Counted from the stretch's first letter, positions 16,901-31,660 are shown. The stretch: 64,000 nucleotides of DNA from Staphylococcus sp. 17KM0847 (GCF_013463155.1 NZ_CP040781.1:62001-126000); one strand, 5' to 3'. A program made the numbers and translations. The notes: generated by a model from the sequence alone, not told the origin.

Positions 16901-18505
16901 ATGAATGTTTTATTAATGCTCGTTGCGTTAAGTGCAGTAATCGTACCATTTATTTGTCTGGTTGTTTTACGCATGTCTGCTCTTGTGGGGATGACAATTA
17001 GTGCGATTATTGTGACTCTATTGGGCTACTTTGTATGGGGCATCGAAGGCAATGTAATTACGGCATCTTTTTTACAAGGTGTACATAAAACATTAACAAT
17101 TATTTTAATTTTATTCGGTGCGTTAACATTATTGAATACATTGAGAGAAACAAATGCAGTTGCACGTATTAATGCGGGTTTTCAAAATGTGTCACACGAT
17201 ATGCGTGTACAAGTTATTATTGTGGCATTTTTGTTTGGTTCATTAATTGAGGGTGCATCAGGCTTTGGGACACCAGCGATGGTTACAGCACCTTTAATGG
17301 TTGCACTTGGTTTTAAACCTTTAACAAGTGTTGTCACAGCACTTATTGCTGATAGTGTATCTGTTTCGTTTGGCGCAGTAGGGACGCCTATATTGGTTGG
17401 GCTAAGTACACTAAAAGATGCTGATGATGCATTGTTTCAAACAACAGCTGTTCGTGTAACAACGGTTGAGTTACTGAGTGGGATGTTAATACCACTCATA
17501 TTAGTTGCGACAATGGTTGTCTTTTTTGGTAAAGGAAAAAAAGGAAAGGCAATTTTAGAAATTTTACCGTGGACACTTTTTATCGGTGCAATTTATGTTG
17601 TAATGGCATGGGTATATGCACTACTTACTGGGCCAGAGTTTGTATCTATTCTTACACCATTAACCGTTTTAATTGTAGCAGTATATACAGCAAGAAAAGG
17701 AATACTCGTTCCAACAACAATTTGGCAAGATGCATTGACAGATGATTATGATACAACAGCTGATACAACACAGCATGATATGAGTTTGTTATCTGCATGG
17801 TCTCCATATTTAATTGTAGTTGGCTTGCTATTGTTAACACGTGTGATTGAACCAGTCAAAGATTTTACGACTGCTGTATTCAATTTGTCATGGAATGAGA
17901 TATTAGGTTATGAGAGTATTTCATCAAGTTGGGAGCTTCTTTACTCTCCCGGAACAATATTGCTTATATCTGCCTTTTTAGCTGTTATTATTCAACGCAA
18001 ATCCATTCGTAACTTCACAAAAGCCTGCCGTTTATCAGCTAAGACAATTCGTGTAACAGGTATTACATTGATTGCGACACTTGCAATGGTGCATGTATTT
18101 AGTAACTCTGCTCTGAACACAAATGAGTTATTAAGTATGCCAGAATTTATTGCACAGGGTATGGCGCATACATTTGGTGATGTTTGGTTAGTTATTGCCC
18201 CGTTTTTAGGTGCGCTTGGTTCGTTTATTACTGGCAGTGCGACTGTATCAACGTTGACATTCGCACCGATTCAAGCCAATATTGCTACGGCGATTGGTGC
18301 TGATCCTTATACGATTTTAGGTGCACAAGTCATTGGAGCAGCGGCGGGTAATATGATTTGTGTTCATAATGTAGTAGCTGTATGTGCCGTAGTAAATATG
18401 TCTGGTAAAGAAGGAAGTGTGATTAGTAAAACACTTGGACCAGCGATGTTGTATTGTATTTTAGCTGGAATTAGTACATTAGTTATGGTGAGCTTCTTTT
18501 TCTAA
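16901..18505 (+). CDS. lctP: L-lactate permease
   Basis: A 534-residue proton-linked lactate importer of the LldP/LctP family with about 12-14 membrane segments. Family landmarks include [19 protein letters not shown] and the mirrored half-motif [15 protein letters not shown]. The ATG at 16901 follows GGGGG 6 bases upstream; the longer in-frame extension back to 16742 is AT-rich leader sequence. With the divergent quinone oxidoreductase it forms a lactate uptake and oxidation unit. An internal hydrophilic stretch, [13 protein letters not shown], is a cytoplasmic loop. A hairpin terminator follows. Confidence 0.93.
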   Translation: MNVLLMLVALSAVIVPFICLVVLRMSALVGMTISAIIVTLLGYFVWGIEGNVITASFLQGVHKTLTIILILFGALTLLNTLRETNAVARINAGFQNVSHDMRVQVIIVAFLFGSLIEGASGFGTPAMVTAPLMVALGFKPLTSVVTALIADSVSVSFGAVGTPILVGLSTLKDADDALFQTTAVRVTTVELLSGMLIPLILVATMVVFFGKGKKGKAILEILPWTLFIGAIYVVMAWVYALLTGPEFVSILTPLTVLIVAVYTARKGILVPTTIWQDALTDDYDTTADTTQHDMSLLSAWSPYLIVVGLLLLTRVIEPVKDFTTAVFNLSWNEILGYESISSSWELLYSPGTILLISAFLAVIIQRKSIRNFTKACRLSAKTIRVTGITLIATLAMVHVFSNSALNTNELLSMPEFIAQGMAHTFGDVWLVIAPFLGALGSFITGSATVSTLTFAPIQANIATAIGADPYTILGAQVIGAAAGNMICVHNVVAVCAVVNMSGKEGSVISKTLGPAMLYCILAGISTLVMVSFFF

Positions 18506-18533
18506 AGTAAATTGATAATCTAATAAATATCGT

Positions 18534-18575
18534 AAAGACACAACTTTTAGAGCGAAAATGTTGTGTCTTTTTACT
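18534..18575 (+). terminator. lctP terminator
   Basis: 11-bp stem (18534-18544 with 18560-18570), whose T-rich 3' arm continues into TTAC. Confidence 0.8.
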
Positions 18576-18615
18576 ATATAAAAGAGAAAAAGAAATAAAT
18601 AAAAACAAAATATAT

Positions 18616-18667
18616 TGAAAGCCTTTACAATACTTGTATAGACAAGCTATAATTTGTCTATACAAGT
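18616..18667 (+). promoter_or_regulatory. treP promoter with cre site and two TreR operators
   Basis: -35 TTTACA (18624-18629) and -10 TATAAT (18648-18653), spacer 18. Dyads CTTGTATAGACAAG (18633-18646) and TTGTCTATACAAG (18654-18666) flank the -10 and are themselves inverted copies of each other, as expected for GntR-type TreR. TGAAAGCCTTTACA (18616-18629) is a cre with one mismatch over the -35. Confidence 0.8.
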
Positions 18668-18690
18668 CTAAGGGCTAAGGAGTGATTAAT

Positions 18691-20136
18691 GTGGCAGTGA
18701 AACAAATGGATGTGCAAGACATTATTGAAGCGATAGGGGGTGCTGATAATTTACAGTCAGCAACACATTGCGTAACGCGTTTGAGATTGGTGTTAAATGA
18801 TGATAATCAAGTAGATAAGGAAAGATTGAGTGATAACCCACTTGTAAAAGGGCAGTTTAAAGCTGACAACCAATATCAAATTGTTATTGGTCCAGGGACA
18901 GTGGATGAAGTGTATAAAATTTTTATACGAGAAACGGGGACACAAGCAGTTTCTAAAGAAGAAGCAAAGGCTCAAGCAGCCAAAAAAGGTCATCCGCTTC
19001 AACGTTTAATTAAGTTGTTAGGTGATGTGTTTATTCCTATACTACCAGCTATCGTAACAGCAGGTTTGTTGTTGGGGATTAATAATGTATTAACGATGAA
19101 AGGGGCAAATGGTGCACCGTCGATTATTGAACGCTTTCCTCAAATTGCAGATATAGCGGATATTATTAATGTTATTGCAACAACCGCATTTATATTTTTA
19201 CCTGCACTTGTAGGCTGGAGTGCAATGCGTGTATTCGGTGGTAATCCAGTGCTTGGTATAGTATTAGGACTTGTGTTGATGCATCCACAGTTGTTATCAC
19301 AATATGCTATTGGGACGACTGATGATATTCCCACTTGGAAACTATTCGGATTAGAGATTGAGCAACTTAACTATCAAGGTCAAGTGTTACCAGTACTAAT
19401 TGCAGCGTATGTACTCGCACGAATTGAAAAAGTATTAAATAGAGTTGTACCAGATGCTATTAAGTTGTTAGTTGTGGGACCTGTTGCATTATTAATTACA
19501 GGCTTCTTAGCTTTCTTAGTTATTGGACCGGCTGCTTTATGGATAGGTACAGGTATTACGGTGGCTGTGACTTGGTTATTTGATACGGCAGGATGGCTCG
19601 GTGGAGGTATTTATGGTTTAGTTTATGCACCTCTCGTTATTACAGGCTTACATCATATGTTCTTAGCAGTGGATTTTCAATTGATCGGTAGTGAATTACA
19701 AGGTACATATTTATGGCCTATTTTGGCACAGTCGAATATTGCACAAGGTTCAGCTGCATTAGGAGCATGGTACGTCTTCAAAAAGCGCCAAATGCATAAA
19801 GAACGTGGGTTAGCAGCAACATCAAGTTTGTCAGGTTTTTTAGGCGTGACAGAGCCAGCCATGTTTGGTGTGAATCTACCATTGAAATATCCATTCTTTG
19901 CAGCAATTATTACGACAATGTTCACGGGGGCCTTGATTGGTGCTGCTGGTGTACTAGGAAAAGTTGGTGTAGGCGGTCTTCCAGCAATCATCTCTATTAA
20001 TCGTGAATTCTGGGGCGTATTTGGAGTGGCAACGGTAATTTCAGCTATTGTACCAGCAATTTTGACAGTTATTTTATCGAAGTTTATACGTGAAAAAACA
20101 AAAGAAATAGTAGATACTCAAGATAAATCTCTTTAA
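18691..20136 (+). CDS. treP: trehalose-specific PTS enzyme IIBC
   Basis: Imports trehalose as trehalose-6-phosphate. 481 residues: an EIIB domain (1-85) with phosphorylation site Cys27 in ATHCVTRLR, then a membrane EIIC domain (about 105-475) with about ten helices and the loop GVTEPAMFGVNLPL. No EIIA domain, so phosphate must come from another glucose-family EIIA. I prefer GTG at 18691, 8 bases after AAGGAG; GTG at 18682 overlaps it. First gene of treP-treC-treR, induced by trehalose-6-phosphate through TreR and repressed through CcpA. Confidence 0.94.
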   Translation: MAVKQMDVQDIIEAIGGADNLQSATHCVTRLRLVLNDDNQVDKERLSDNPLVKGQFKADNQYQIVIGPGTVDEVYKIFIRETGTQAVSKEEAKAQAAKKGHPLQRLIKLLGDVFIPILPAIVTAGLLLGINNVLTMKGANGAPSIIERFPQIADIADIINVIATTAFIFLPALVGWSAMRVFGGNPVLGIVLGLVLMHPQLLSQYAIGTTDDIPTWKLFGLEIEQLNYQGQVLPVLIAAYVLARIEKVLNRVVPDAIKLLVVGPVALLITGFLAFLVIGPAALWIGTGITVAVTWLFDTAGWLGGGIYGLVYAPLVITGLHHMFLAVDFQLIGSELQGTYLWPILAQSNIAQGSAALGAWYVFKKRQMHKERGLAATSSLSGFLGVTEPAMFGVNLPLKYPFFAAIITTMFTGALIGAAGVLGKVGVGGLPAIISINREFWGVFGVATVISAIVPAILTVILSKFIREKTKEIVDTQDKSL

Positions 20137-20171
20137 TGTGAAGAAGAAAATCATAAAAGGTGGCTGTGGTA

Positions 20172-21815
20172 ATGACGCAACAAGATTGGAGAAAATCCGT
20201 AGTTTATCAAATTTATCCAAAATCATTTAACGATACGACAGGCAATGGAGAAGGTGATATTCGAGGTATTATTAACAAGCTTGATTATCTAAATTTTTTA
20301 GGTGTAGATTATTTGTGGCTAACACCGATTTATGATTCGCCAATGAATGATAATGGATATGATATTCGTGATTATTATCAAATTAACGCGCAGTTTGGTA
20401 ATGAATCAGACTTACGTGAATTAGTCGATGAAGCACATGCACGTGGGTTAAAAATTATGTTGGATATTGTGATTAATCATACTTCAACGGAACATGCATG
20501 GTTTGAAGCAGCAAGGCAATCTAAAGAAAGTCCATATCGGGATTACTACTTCTTTAAATCATCTGAACAGGGGTCACCAACAAATTGGGAATCTAAGTTT
20601 GGAGGTAATGCTTGGCAATACGATGCGCAGACGGCTGAATATTATTTACATTTATTTGATGTAACACAAGCCGATCTTAACTGGGATAATCCTAAAGTAA
20701 GAGAAGCGTTATATAAAGTGATTAATCATTGGATTGACTTTGGGGTGGATGGATTTCGTTTTGATGTGATTAACTTGATTTCAAAAGGCGACTTTGTAGA
20801 CTCTGAAGACATTGGAAAAGAATTTTACACAGATGGCCCACGTGTCCATGAGTATATCCACGAAATGAATAGGGCGACATTTGGAGGCAAAGACTTAATG
20901 ACCGTAGGAGAGATGTCGTCCACAACGATTGATCATTGTATCAACTATACAAAGCCAGAACGTCATGAATTGAATAGTGTTTTTAATTTTCATCATTTAA
21001 AGGTTGATTATAAAGATGGTGAGAAGTGGACGAATGAAAAATTTGATTTACAACAACTTAAAACCATATTGATGGAATGGCAGACAGGCATTTATAAGGG
21101 CGGTGGTTGGAATGCGATATTTTGGTGTAATCACGACCAACCACGTGTTGTTTCAAGATTTGGGAAGGATATAGATGAAGAAACACGTCAACAAAGCGCG
21201 AAAACACTTGCAATTGTGTTACATTTATTACAAGGTACACCTTATATTTATCAAGGTGAAGAAATCGGTATGACAGATCCGCATTTTACATCGATCAATC
21301 AATATAGAGATGTTGAATCATTGAATGCATATCAGACCTTAAAATCGAAAGGTTATAGTGAGGCAGAAGTTTTAGCGATTCTTGGACAGAAGTCTCGAGA
21401 CAACTCGCGCACACCTATGCAATGGTCAGCAGATAAGCATGCCGGTTTTACTACGGGGACACCATGGATTGATGTAGCATCTAACTATGAAACAATTAAT
21501 GTAGAGGCGGCGATGGCAGACCCTGATTCGATTTTGTATACGTATAAACACCTAATTGAACTGCGTCATACACATGATATTATTACATATGGGAATATCG
21601 TGCCACGTTATATGGAACATCCACAGTTGTTTGTGTATGAACGTCATTATAAAGGTGAAATATGGACAGTTGTTGCTAATATGACTGATACAGTTGCATA
21701 CTTGCCAGAAGATTTAGCAGCTCTGTCTGGTGATACGATTATTCAAAATGGGTCGGTCACAGAAGAGTACCTTGAGCCGTATGCGTCGTATGTTATTTCC
21801 GTAGAAGTAAATTAA
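20172..21815 (+). CDS. treC: trehalose-6-phosphate hydrolase (phospho-alpha-1,1-glucosidase)
   Basis: Splits trehalose-6-phosphate into glucose and glucose-6-phosphate in the cytoplasm. A 547-residue GH13 enzyme: nucleophile Asp198 (GFRFDVIN), acid/base Glu247 (VGEMSS) and the transition-state Asp322 (NHDQPR), all in the family order. N-terminal WRKSVVYQIYPKSFNDTTG is characteristic. Start ATG 20172, 8 bases after AAAGGTGG; the earlier GTG at 20160 lies in that site. Follows treP by 35 bases. Confidence 0.95.
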   Translation: MTQQDWRKSVVYQIYPKSFNDTTGNGEGDIRGIINKLDYLNFLGVDYLWLTPIYDSPMNDNGYDIRDYYQINAQFGNESDLRELVDEAHARGLKIMLDIVINHTSTEHAWFEAARQSKESPYRDYYFFKSSEQGSPTNWESKFGGNAWQYDAQTAEYYLHLFDVTQADLNWDNPKVREALYKVINHWIDFGVDGFRFDVINLISKGDFVDSEDIGKEFYTDGPRVHEYIHEMNRATFGGKDLMTVGEMSSTTIDHCINYTKPERHELNSVFNFHHLKVDYKDGEKWTNEKFDLQQLKTILMEWQTGIYKGGGWNAIFWCNHDQPRVVSRFGKDIDEETRQQSAKTLAIVLHLLQGTPYIYQGEEIGMTDPHFTSINQYRDVESLNAYQTLKSKGYSEAEVLAILGQKSRDNSRTPMQWSADKHAGFTTGTPWIDVASNYETINVEAAMADPDSILYTYKHLIELRHTHDIITYGNIVPRYMEHPQLFVYERHYKGEIWTVVANMTDTVAYLPEDLAALSGDTIIQNGSVTEEYLEPYASYVISVEVN

Positions 21816-21831
21816 GAGGTAGACGTAGAGC

Positions 21832-22557
21832 ATGAAAAGGCAAAATAAGTTTAAGTATATTTATGAGCAAATGCGTATGGCGATTATTGATGGTATATAT
21901 GAATATGGTGCACAACTCCCTTCAGAACATCAACTTGTAGAACAATATCATGTATCACGTGAAACAGTTCGGAAAAGTTTGAACATGCTCGTTTCAGATG
22001 GAATGATACAAAAAATTCGTGGCAAAGGTTCAGTGGTTATTTATCGTGGAGTAACAGAATTTCCGTTTGCAGATTTAGTGAGTTTTAAAGAAGTACAGCA
22101 ACAGAAGGGGACAAAACATCAGACAAGTGTGGTTGTTTTTGAACGTATTGCTGCAAGAGATGTTCCTCATGTAAAGCAAGCGTTGAATATTACAGGAGAA
22201 CGTTATTTATGGCACGTGGTGCGTCATAGAAAAGTTGAAGGTATAACAAAAATCATTGATGAAGACTATATTTTATATGACTTATTTCCTGATTTGACGC
22301 GAGAGATTATGGCAGATTCGTTATATAACTATGTTGAACAGGTCAAAGGGTATGAGATTAGTTTTTCAAGTAAATCCATTACTTTTGAACCATTTGGCGA
22401 AATGGAGAAAGAAGTGTTTGGTAATGTCACCCCTCAATATACAGCAACTGTTCGAGGGATTGTGCATTTAAAAGATACAACACAATTCCAATACAATGTC
22501 TCTAAACATATTGCAACAGAATTTCGATTTGTTGATTTCTCAAGACGTCAAAAATAA
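21832..22557 (+). CDS. treR: trehalose operon repressor TreR (GntR family)
   Basis: A 241-residue GntR/UTRA regulator with the winged helix at 1-72 (PSEHQLVEQYHVSRETVRKS) and an effector-binding domain for trehalose-6-phosphate at about 90-235. It is the last gene of the tre operon, 17 bases after treC, so it is autoregulated through the paired dyads in front of treP. AGAGG precedes the ATG. Confidence 0.93.
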   Translation: MKRQNKFKYIYEQMRMAIIDGIYEYGAQLPSEHQLVEQYHVSRETVRKSLNMLVSDGMIQKIRGKGSVVIYRGVTEFPFADLVSFKEVQQQKGTKHQTSVVVFERIAARDVPHVKQALNITGERYLWHVVRHRKVEGITKIIDEDYILYDLFPDLTREIMADSLYNYVEQVKGYEISFSSKSITFEPFGEMEKEVFGNVTPQYTATVRGIVHLKDTTQFQYNVSKHIATEFRFVDFSRRQK

Positions 22558-22579
22558 TTGTGAATATATGGTGTTACAC

Positions 22580-22609
22580 TTGCAATATAAAGTGCATATA
22601 TAGTATGAT
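22580..22609 (+). promoter_or_regulatory. promoter of the SRP RNA gene
   Basis: -35 TTGCAA (22580-22585), 18-base spacer, -10 TATGAT (22604-22609). Initiation is expected near 22616, at the start of the RNA. Confidence 0.65.
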
Positions 22610-22613
22610 TAAT

Positions 22614-22889
22614 CGTACCGTGCTAAGCGGGGAGGTAGCGGTTCCCTAAACTCGAAAACCGCTTTATGCGAGGCTGAATTCCTTTGTCGCGGACGTGTAT
22701 TTGTGAAGTCTGCCCAAAGCACGAGGTGTTTGAAGATTTCGGTCCCATGCAATATGAACCCATGAACCATGTCAGGTCCTGACGGAAGCAGCATTAAGTG
22801 GATTCTCATATGTGCCGTGGGGTAGCCGAGATTTAGCTATCGACTTTGGTAACGTTTATGATGCACGTTCAACACAAAGGTGCACGGTT
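22614..22889 (+). ncRNA. ffs: signal recognition particle RNA, large (Bacillus) type
   Basis: About 275 nt. Diagnostic parts: 5' TGCTAAGCGGGGAGGTAGC, the conserved domain IV with CATGTCAGGTCCTGACGGAAG followed by CAGCATTAAGTG, and a 3' end GGTGCACGGT that pairs with the 5' end. It binds Ffh and targets nascent membrane and secreted proteins. The large form with an Alu-like domain (helices 1-5) is normal for Bacillota. Ends are placed by comparison with the known folding and may be off by a few bases. Confidence 0.95.
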
Positions 22890-22920
22890 TGAATATGTAT
22901 ATAATAAAATTGTGATAAAA

Positions 22921-22968
22921 AGAGTTGAGATAATGCACTAGGGTGCTGTTATTTCAACTCTATTTTTG
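22921..22968 (+). terminator. SRP RNA terminator
   Basis: AGAGTTGA (22921-22928) pairs with TCAACTCT (22954-22961), with further pairing inside, followed by ATTTTTG. Confidence 0.85.
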
Positions 22969-23038
22969 TGGTTTTAGATAATGTTATACTTGTTATAATC
23001 CTTTTGATAAGATGAAGTATTGAATGGGAGGTAGAAAG

Positions 23039-23575
23039 ATGTCTGTATTTATTAGTACATTAACGGAAGTAGATTATGATCCGTCACTTGAAATGATTAC
23101 ACGTGCTTTTGAAGATGTGACAGAGTCAAATCATCGTGAAGCACAATTGGTTAAGGCACTGCGTATGGCGCCAGATTATCGCTATGAGTTAGAAGTGATT
23201 GCTAAAACAGAGGATGGGGAAGTGATTGGTCACGCAATGTGTAGTGAAGTCACTATCCATAGTGAGACAGAAACATACAGAGCGTTGGCGTTAGCCCCGT
23301 TATCTGTTGCTCCTCCATATCAAAATAAAGGTATTGGCAAAGCACTTGTTCAAGCTTTAGAAGAGCGTGCTTATACACAAGAATACACAACTATTGTTGT
23401 ATTAGGACATGCAGACTATTATGCACAGCTTGGTTATGATGTTGCTGCAAACTATAATATTATGTCGCCATTTGATGTACCACGAGATATGTTCCGAGTA
23501 AAATTTTTGTGGGATACATTGGAAGACCATCCGCATGGTATGGTACGTTATCCTGATCCTTTTATGCAAAAATAA
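23039..23575 (+). CDS. GNAT-family N-acetyltransferase
   Basis: A 178-residue acetyl-CoA-dependent acyltransferase. The acetyl-CoA pyrophosphate loop is seen in LSVAPPYQNKGIGKALVQAL (Q/R-x-x-G-x-G/A pattern), followed by ERAY and VVLGHADYYAQLGY, the usual C-terminal beta-strand and tyrosine region of the YhbS-like group. I start at ATG 23039, 7 bases after GGGAGG. It stands alone between the SRP RNA terminator and dnaX. Substrate unknown. Confidence 0.85.
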   Translation: MSVFISTLTEVDYDPSLEMITRAFEDVTESNHREAQLVKALRMAPDYRYELEVIAKTEDGEVIGHAMCSEVTIHSETETYRALALAPLSVAPPYQNKGIGKALVQALEERAYTQEYTTIVVLGHADYYAQLGYDVAANYNIMSPFDVPRDMFRVKFLWDTLEDHPHGMVRYPDPFMQK

Positions 23576-23746
23576 CTTACTTACAATATTTTTAGATTAG
23601 CAAGCATTCATTGTACAGAGATAATAAGTACAAATGTATGGTTTAAAATACGGAGTGAACACGTTACTATTTTTAGTGGTCGCTAGAGAACAATAAGGAT
23701 TTTGAGTATGTTAGCGTTTGGTGTTACTTCTAAATTGAAGTGAACA

Positions 23747-23755
23747 TGGTATAAT
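23747..23755 (+). promoter_or_regulatory. extended -10 promoter for dnaX
   Basis: TGGTATAAT, 28 bases before the dnaX ATG. The -35 is weak, as is usual with an extended -10. Confidence 0.6.
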
Positions 23756-23783
23756 AAAGGCATTGTAAATCGGAGGTGCTAAA

Positions 23784-25472
23784 ATGGACTATCAAGCGCT
23801 ATATCGTATGTTTAGGCCGCAAAGTTTTGAAGACATAGTGGGTCAAGAACATGTTACGAAAACGTTGAAAAACGCTATTGCAAAAGGGAAACAATCACAT
23901 GCCTATATTTTTAGCGGCCCTAGAGGTACAGGGAAAACAAGTATTGCTAAAATCTTTGCGAAGGCGATCAATTGTGAAGAACGTGATGATGGTGAGCCGT
24001 GTAATACTTGTCCAACTTGTCGAGGTATCACACGAGGTACCAACTCAGACGTGATTGAGATAGATGCTGCGAGTAATAATGGTGTAGATGAAATACGGAA
24101 CATTCGTGATAAAGTAAAATATGCACCGAGTGAATCGAAATATAAAGTATATATTATTGATGAAGTCCATATGCTGACAACAGGGGCATTTAACGCGTTG
24201 TTAAAAACACTCGAAGAACCTCCTGCACATGCAATATTCATTTTAGCAACAACGGAGCCTCATAAAATCCCACCCACGATTATTTCACGTGCACAGCGAT
24301 TTGACTTTAAAGCGATTAATCAAGGGCAAATTATATCACGTTTAAGATACGTTGCTGAATATCAAAAGATTACATATGATGAGTCGGCTTTAGAATTTAT
24401 TGCCAAAGCTTCTGAGGGCGGTATGCGAGATGCACTTAGCATTATGGATCAAGCCATTGCCTTTGGGGATGAGCGACTAACGTTACAAGATGCGCTTGAT
24501 GTTACAGGAAGTTTAGCTGAAGCAGATTTAAATGCATTGTTAAAAGATGTTGTACAAGGTGATGTACATGCAGCTTTTGAGCGTTACCATGCTTTTGTAA
24601 GTCAAGGAAAAGAAGTCAATCGTTTAATCAATGATATGATTTACTTTGTACGTGATACCATTATGGCAAAAACAACAAAGCATCCCACTGATTATGATGG
24701 GCTAGCGCATCTATCACTTAACATACTGTATCAAATGATAGATGTCATTAATGATACACTTGTGTCTATTCGCTTTAGTGTAAATCAAAACGTTCACTTT
24801 GAAGTTTTGCTTGTTAAACTATCTGAAATGATCAAAGAACAAAGTCATATAGATTCCAAACAACACCTAGAAACACCAGCTGACACGGTACTAGTTAAGC
24901 GATTAGAAGCTTTGGAAGCAGAGGTGAACACTCTGAAATCTCAAGGAGGTTCACGTACTTCAACAACGAAACAGCAATCTCCGAGACGACGAGGAGATTC
25001 AGCAACATATTCAGTTGAACGTATAGCTAAGGTGTTAGACAAGGCAAATAAAGAAGACATCGCGCGTATTAAAGAGCGTTGGCTAGATGTGATTCAGTAT
25101 GCTAAAGATCGTGAGCAAAAAGCGCTTGTCAGCTTGCTTCAAAATTCTGAACCTGTTGCAGCAAGTGAAGATAAAGTGTTGATTAAGTTTGAAGAAGAGA
25201 TTCATTGTGAAATATTAAAAAAAGATGAAGAAAAGCGACGTAGTGTAGAAAAAGTCATTAAAGATATTATTAATAAATCTGTCGAAGCAGTAGGTGTACC
25301 TGCTGACAAATGGATGCAAGTGCGCAGTGACTATATCACAACACGTAAGCGCAATGCACTTAATCACGAAAACAGTAATGAGCAAGCGGCTCCAAAACAG
25401 TCTAATGTCGTACAAACGGCGAAAGACCTCTTTGGTGAAGATATCGTCCATGAAGTCGACGGTGATACATGA
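23784..25472 (+). CDS. dnaX: DNA polymerase III gamma/tau subunit
   Basis: Core ATPase of the clamp loader. 562 residues: Walker A GPRGTGKT (45-52), zinc-binding Cys64, Cys73, Cys76 and Cys79, Walker B DEVHML (126-131), the sensor segment ISRAQRF, domain III to about 365, and a charged C-terminal part (about 370-562) that contacts the polymerase and helicase. No obvious slippery sequence for programmed frameshifting was noticed. CGGAGGTG precedes the ATG. First gene of dnaX-ybaB-recR. Confidence 0.97.
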   Translation: MDYQALYRMFRPQSFEDIVGQEHVTKTLKNAIAKGKQSHAYIFSGPRGTGKTSIAKIFAKAINCEERDDGEPCNTCPTCRGITRGTNSDVIEIDAASNNGVDEIRNIRDKVKYAPSESKYKVYIIDEVHMLTTGAFNALLKTLEEPPAHAIFILATTEPHKIPPTIISRAQRFDFKAINQGQIISRLRYVAEYQKITYDESALEFIAKASEGGMRDALSIMDQAIAFGDERLTLQDALDVTGSLAEADLNALLKDVVQGDVHAAFERYHAFVSQGKEVNRLINDMIYFVRDTIMAKTTKHPTDYDGLAHLSLNILYQMIDVINDTLVSIRFSVNQNVHFEVLLVKLSEMIKEQSHIDSKQHLETPADTVLVKRLEALEAEVNTLKSQGGSRTSTTKQQSPRRRGDSATYSVERIAKVLDKANKEDIARIKERWLDVIQYAKDREQKALVSLLQNSEPVAASEDKVLIKFEEEIHCEILKKDEEKRRSVEKVIKDIINKSVEAVGVPADKWMQVRSDYITTRKRNALNHENSNEQAAPKQSNVVQTAKDLFGEDIVHEVDGDT

Positions 25473-25582
25473 CAATAGAGTTAAAGGTATGTATAATTGT
25501 AAAAGAATCTTGAGTGAACATAGCTCTTGAACTAATAAGAGAATAATCAACAAATGCTTATATATTAAGGAGGAAAGACATT

Positions 25583-25903
25583 ATGCGTGGTGGCGGTAAT
25601 ATGCAGCAAATGATGAAACAAATGCAAAAAATGCAGAAGAAAATGGCTGAAGAGCAAGATAAGTTAAAAGAAGAAAAAATTGAAGGAACAGCTGGTGGCG
25701 GCATGGTTAAAGTTGTCGTAACAGGTCATAAAGAAGTTGTGGATGTCATTATTAATGAAGAAGTAGTAGATCCAGAAGATGTAGAAATGTTACAAGACCT
25801 TGTACTTGCTGCAACAAATGAAGCGATGAATAAAGCTGATGAGTTAACGGCAGATCGTTTAGGCAAGCATACTAAAGGGCTCAACATTCCGGGATTGATG
25901 TAA
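25583..25903 (+). CDS. YbaB/EbfC-family nucleoid-associated protein
   Basis: A 106-residue DNA-binding dimer of the YbaB family, always found between dnaX and recR in these bacteria. The N-terminus is a Met/Lys/Gln-rich helix (5-36, [18 protein letters not shown]), the core is [19 protein letters not shown] and the C-terminus has a helix ending NIPGLM. AAGGAGG precedes the ATG. recR starts one base after its stop codon, so translation is coupled. Confidence 0.94.
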   Translation: MRGGGNMQQMMKQMQKMQKKMAEEQDKLKEEKIEGTAGGGMVKVVVTGHKEVVDVIINEEVVDPEDVEMLQDLVLAATNEAMNKADELTADRLGKHTKGLNIPGLM

Positions 25904-25904
25904 G

Positions 25905-26501
25905 ATGCATTACCCTCAACCGATATCAAAGCTTATTGATAGCTTTATGAAATTGCCAGGCATTGGTCCAAAGACGGCTCAACGTCTGGCTTTTCATGTA
26001 TTAGATATGAAAGAAGACGATGTTGTACAATTTGCAAAAGCGTTGGTAGATGTTAAAAGAGAATTAACATATTGCAGTGTGTGCGGACACATTACGGAAC
26101 AAGACCCTTGCTATATTTGTGAAGATAAACATCGAGATGACTCAATTGTTTGTGTTGTTGAAGATGATAAAGATGTTATAGCAATGGAAAAGATGAAAGA
26201 ATACAAAGGGTTATATCACGTACTTCATGGAACAATTTCACCAATGGATGGCGTGGGGCCAGAAGATATTAATATTCCATCACTTGTTGAGAGACTTAAA
26301 GATGAAAAAGTTGAAGAATTGATATTGGCGATGAATCCAAATTTGGAAGGGGAGTCAACAGCCATGTATCTCTCAAGACTTGTCAAACCATTAGGGATTC
26401 GTGTTACACGCCTTGCACAAGGTTTATCGGTAGGTGGAGATTTAGAATATGCAGATGAAGTAACCTTATCTAAGGCAATATCAGGACGAACAGAAATGTA
26501 G
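25905..26501 (+). CDS. recR: recombination protein RecR
   Basis: Works with RecO/RecF in loading RecA at single-strand gaps. 198 residues: helix-hairpin-helix [13 protein letters not shown] (17-29), C4 zinc finger Cys57, Cys60, Cys69 and Cys72, TOPRIM domain about 80-175 and a Walker B-like tail. No strong ribosome binding site of its own; it relies on coupling to the upstream ybaB gene. A hairpin follows. Confidence 0.97.
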   Translation: MHYPQPISKLIDSFMKLPGIGPKTAQRLAFHVLDMKEDDVVQFAKALVDVKRELTYCSVCGHITEQDPCYICEDKHRDDSIVCVVEDDKDVIAMEKMKEYKGLYHVLHGTISPMDGVGPEDINIPSLVERLKDEKVEELILAMNPNLEGESTAMYLSRLVKPLGIRVTRLAQGLSVGGDLEYADEVTLSKAISGRTEM

Positions 26502-26516
26502 TGACTCGTACCCAAA

Positions 26517-26566
26517 TAGGATTGAAGGTATGCTTAAATTAATAAGCAACTTCAATCCTAACTATT
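26517..26566 (+). terminator. recR terminator
   Basis: 11-bp stem TAGGATTGAAG / CTTCAATCCTA (26517-26527 with 26550-26560), with an inner TGCTT/AAGCA helix. The T-run is weak (ACTATTTG). Confidence 0.6.
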
Positions 26567-26659
26567 TGTATGTACAATACCTCTTTTATCAGTTCTGATT
26601 TTATTTTTGTAAAAACAACTTTAAATAACAAAAAAACATAAAGAGTGTAAATATTAGTG

Positions 26660-26688
26660 TTGTTAAAAGGGTCATAACGCTGTATAGT
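26660..26688 (+). promoter_or_regulatory. rRNA operon promoter P1
   Basis: -35 TTGTTA (26660-26665), 17-base spacer, -10 TATAGT (26683-26688). Confidence 0.65.
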
Positions 26689-26751
26689 TATTTTCTGTTG
26701 AGCGAAAAACATTCAACGAACAAAAAGATAAAAATTAATTTTAAAAAGTTG

Positions 26752-26780
26752 TTGACTTACCATTGCAACTTATGTATAAT
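26752..26780 (+). promoter_or_regulatory. rRNA operon promoter P2
   Basis: -35 TTGACT (26752-26757), 17-base spacer, -10 TATAAT (26775-26780), an almost perfect sigma-A promoter 92 bases after P1. Confidence 0.9.
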
Positions 26781-26813
26781 TAATTCTTGTCGAGTCAAAA
26801 GAAATGAACATTG

Positions 26814-26847
26814 AAAACTGAATGACAATATGTCAACGTTAATTCCG
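26814..26847 (+). other. left arm of 16S rRNA processing stem
   Basis: Complementary over about 30 bases to 28516-28546, just beyond the 16S 3' end. Together they bracket 16S rRNA in the long helix cut by RNase III. Confidence 0.85.
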
Positions 26848-26925
26848 ATAAATTGAGTACTAACGATAGTACTTTCGAGAGTGATTGACTTAAACAATCA
26901 AACGAGCTATATCAAGCTTACTTCT

Positions 26926-31660
<4,735 letters not shown>

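Larger units (their letters stand above)
26502..26925 (+). promoter_or_regulatory. recR-16S interval: terminator, tandem rrn promoters, leader
   Basis: Contains the recR hairpin (26517-26560), rrn P1 (26660-26688), rrn P2 (26752-26780) and the left arm of the 16S processing stem (26814-26847). The rest is AT-rich upstream activating-type DNA with no gene. Confidence 0.85.
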
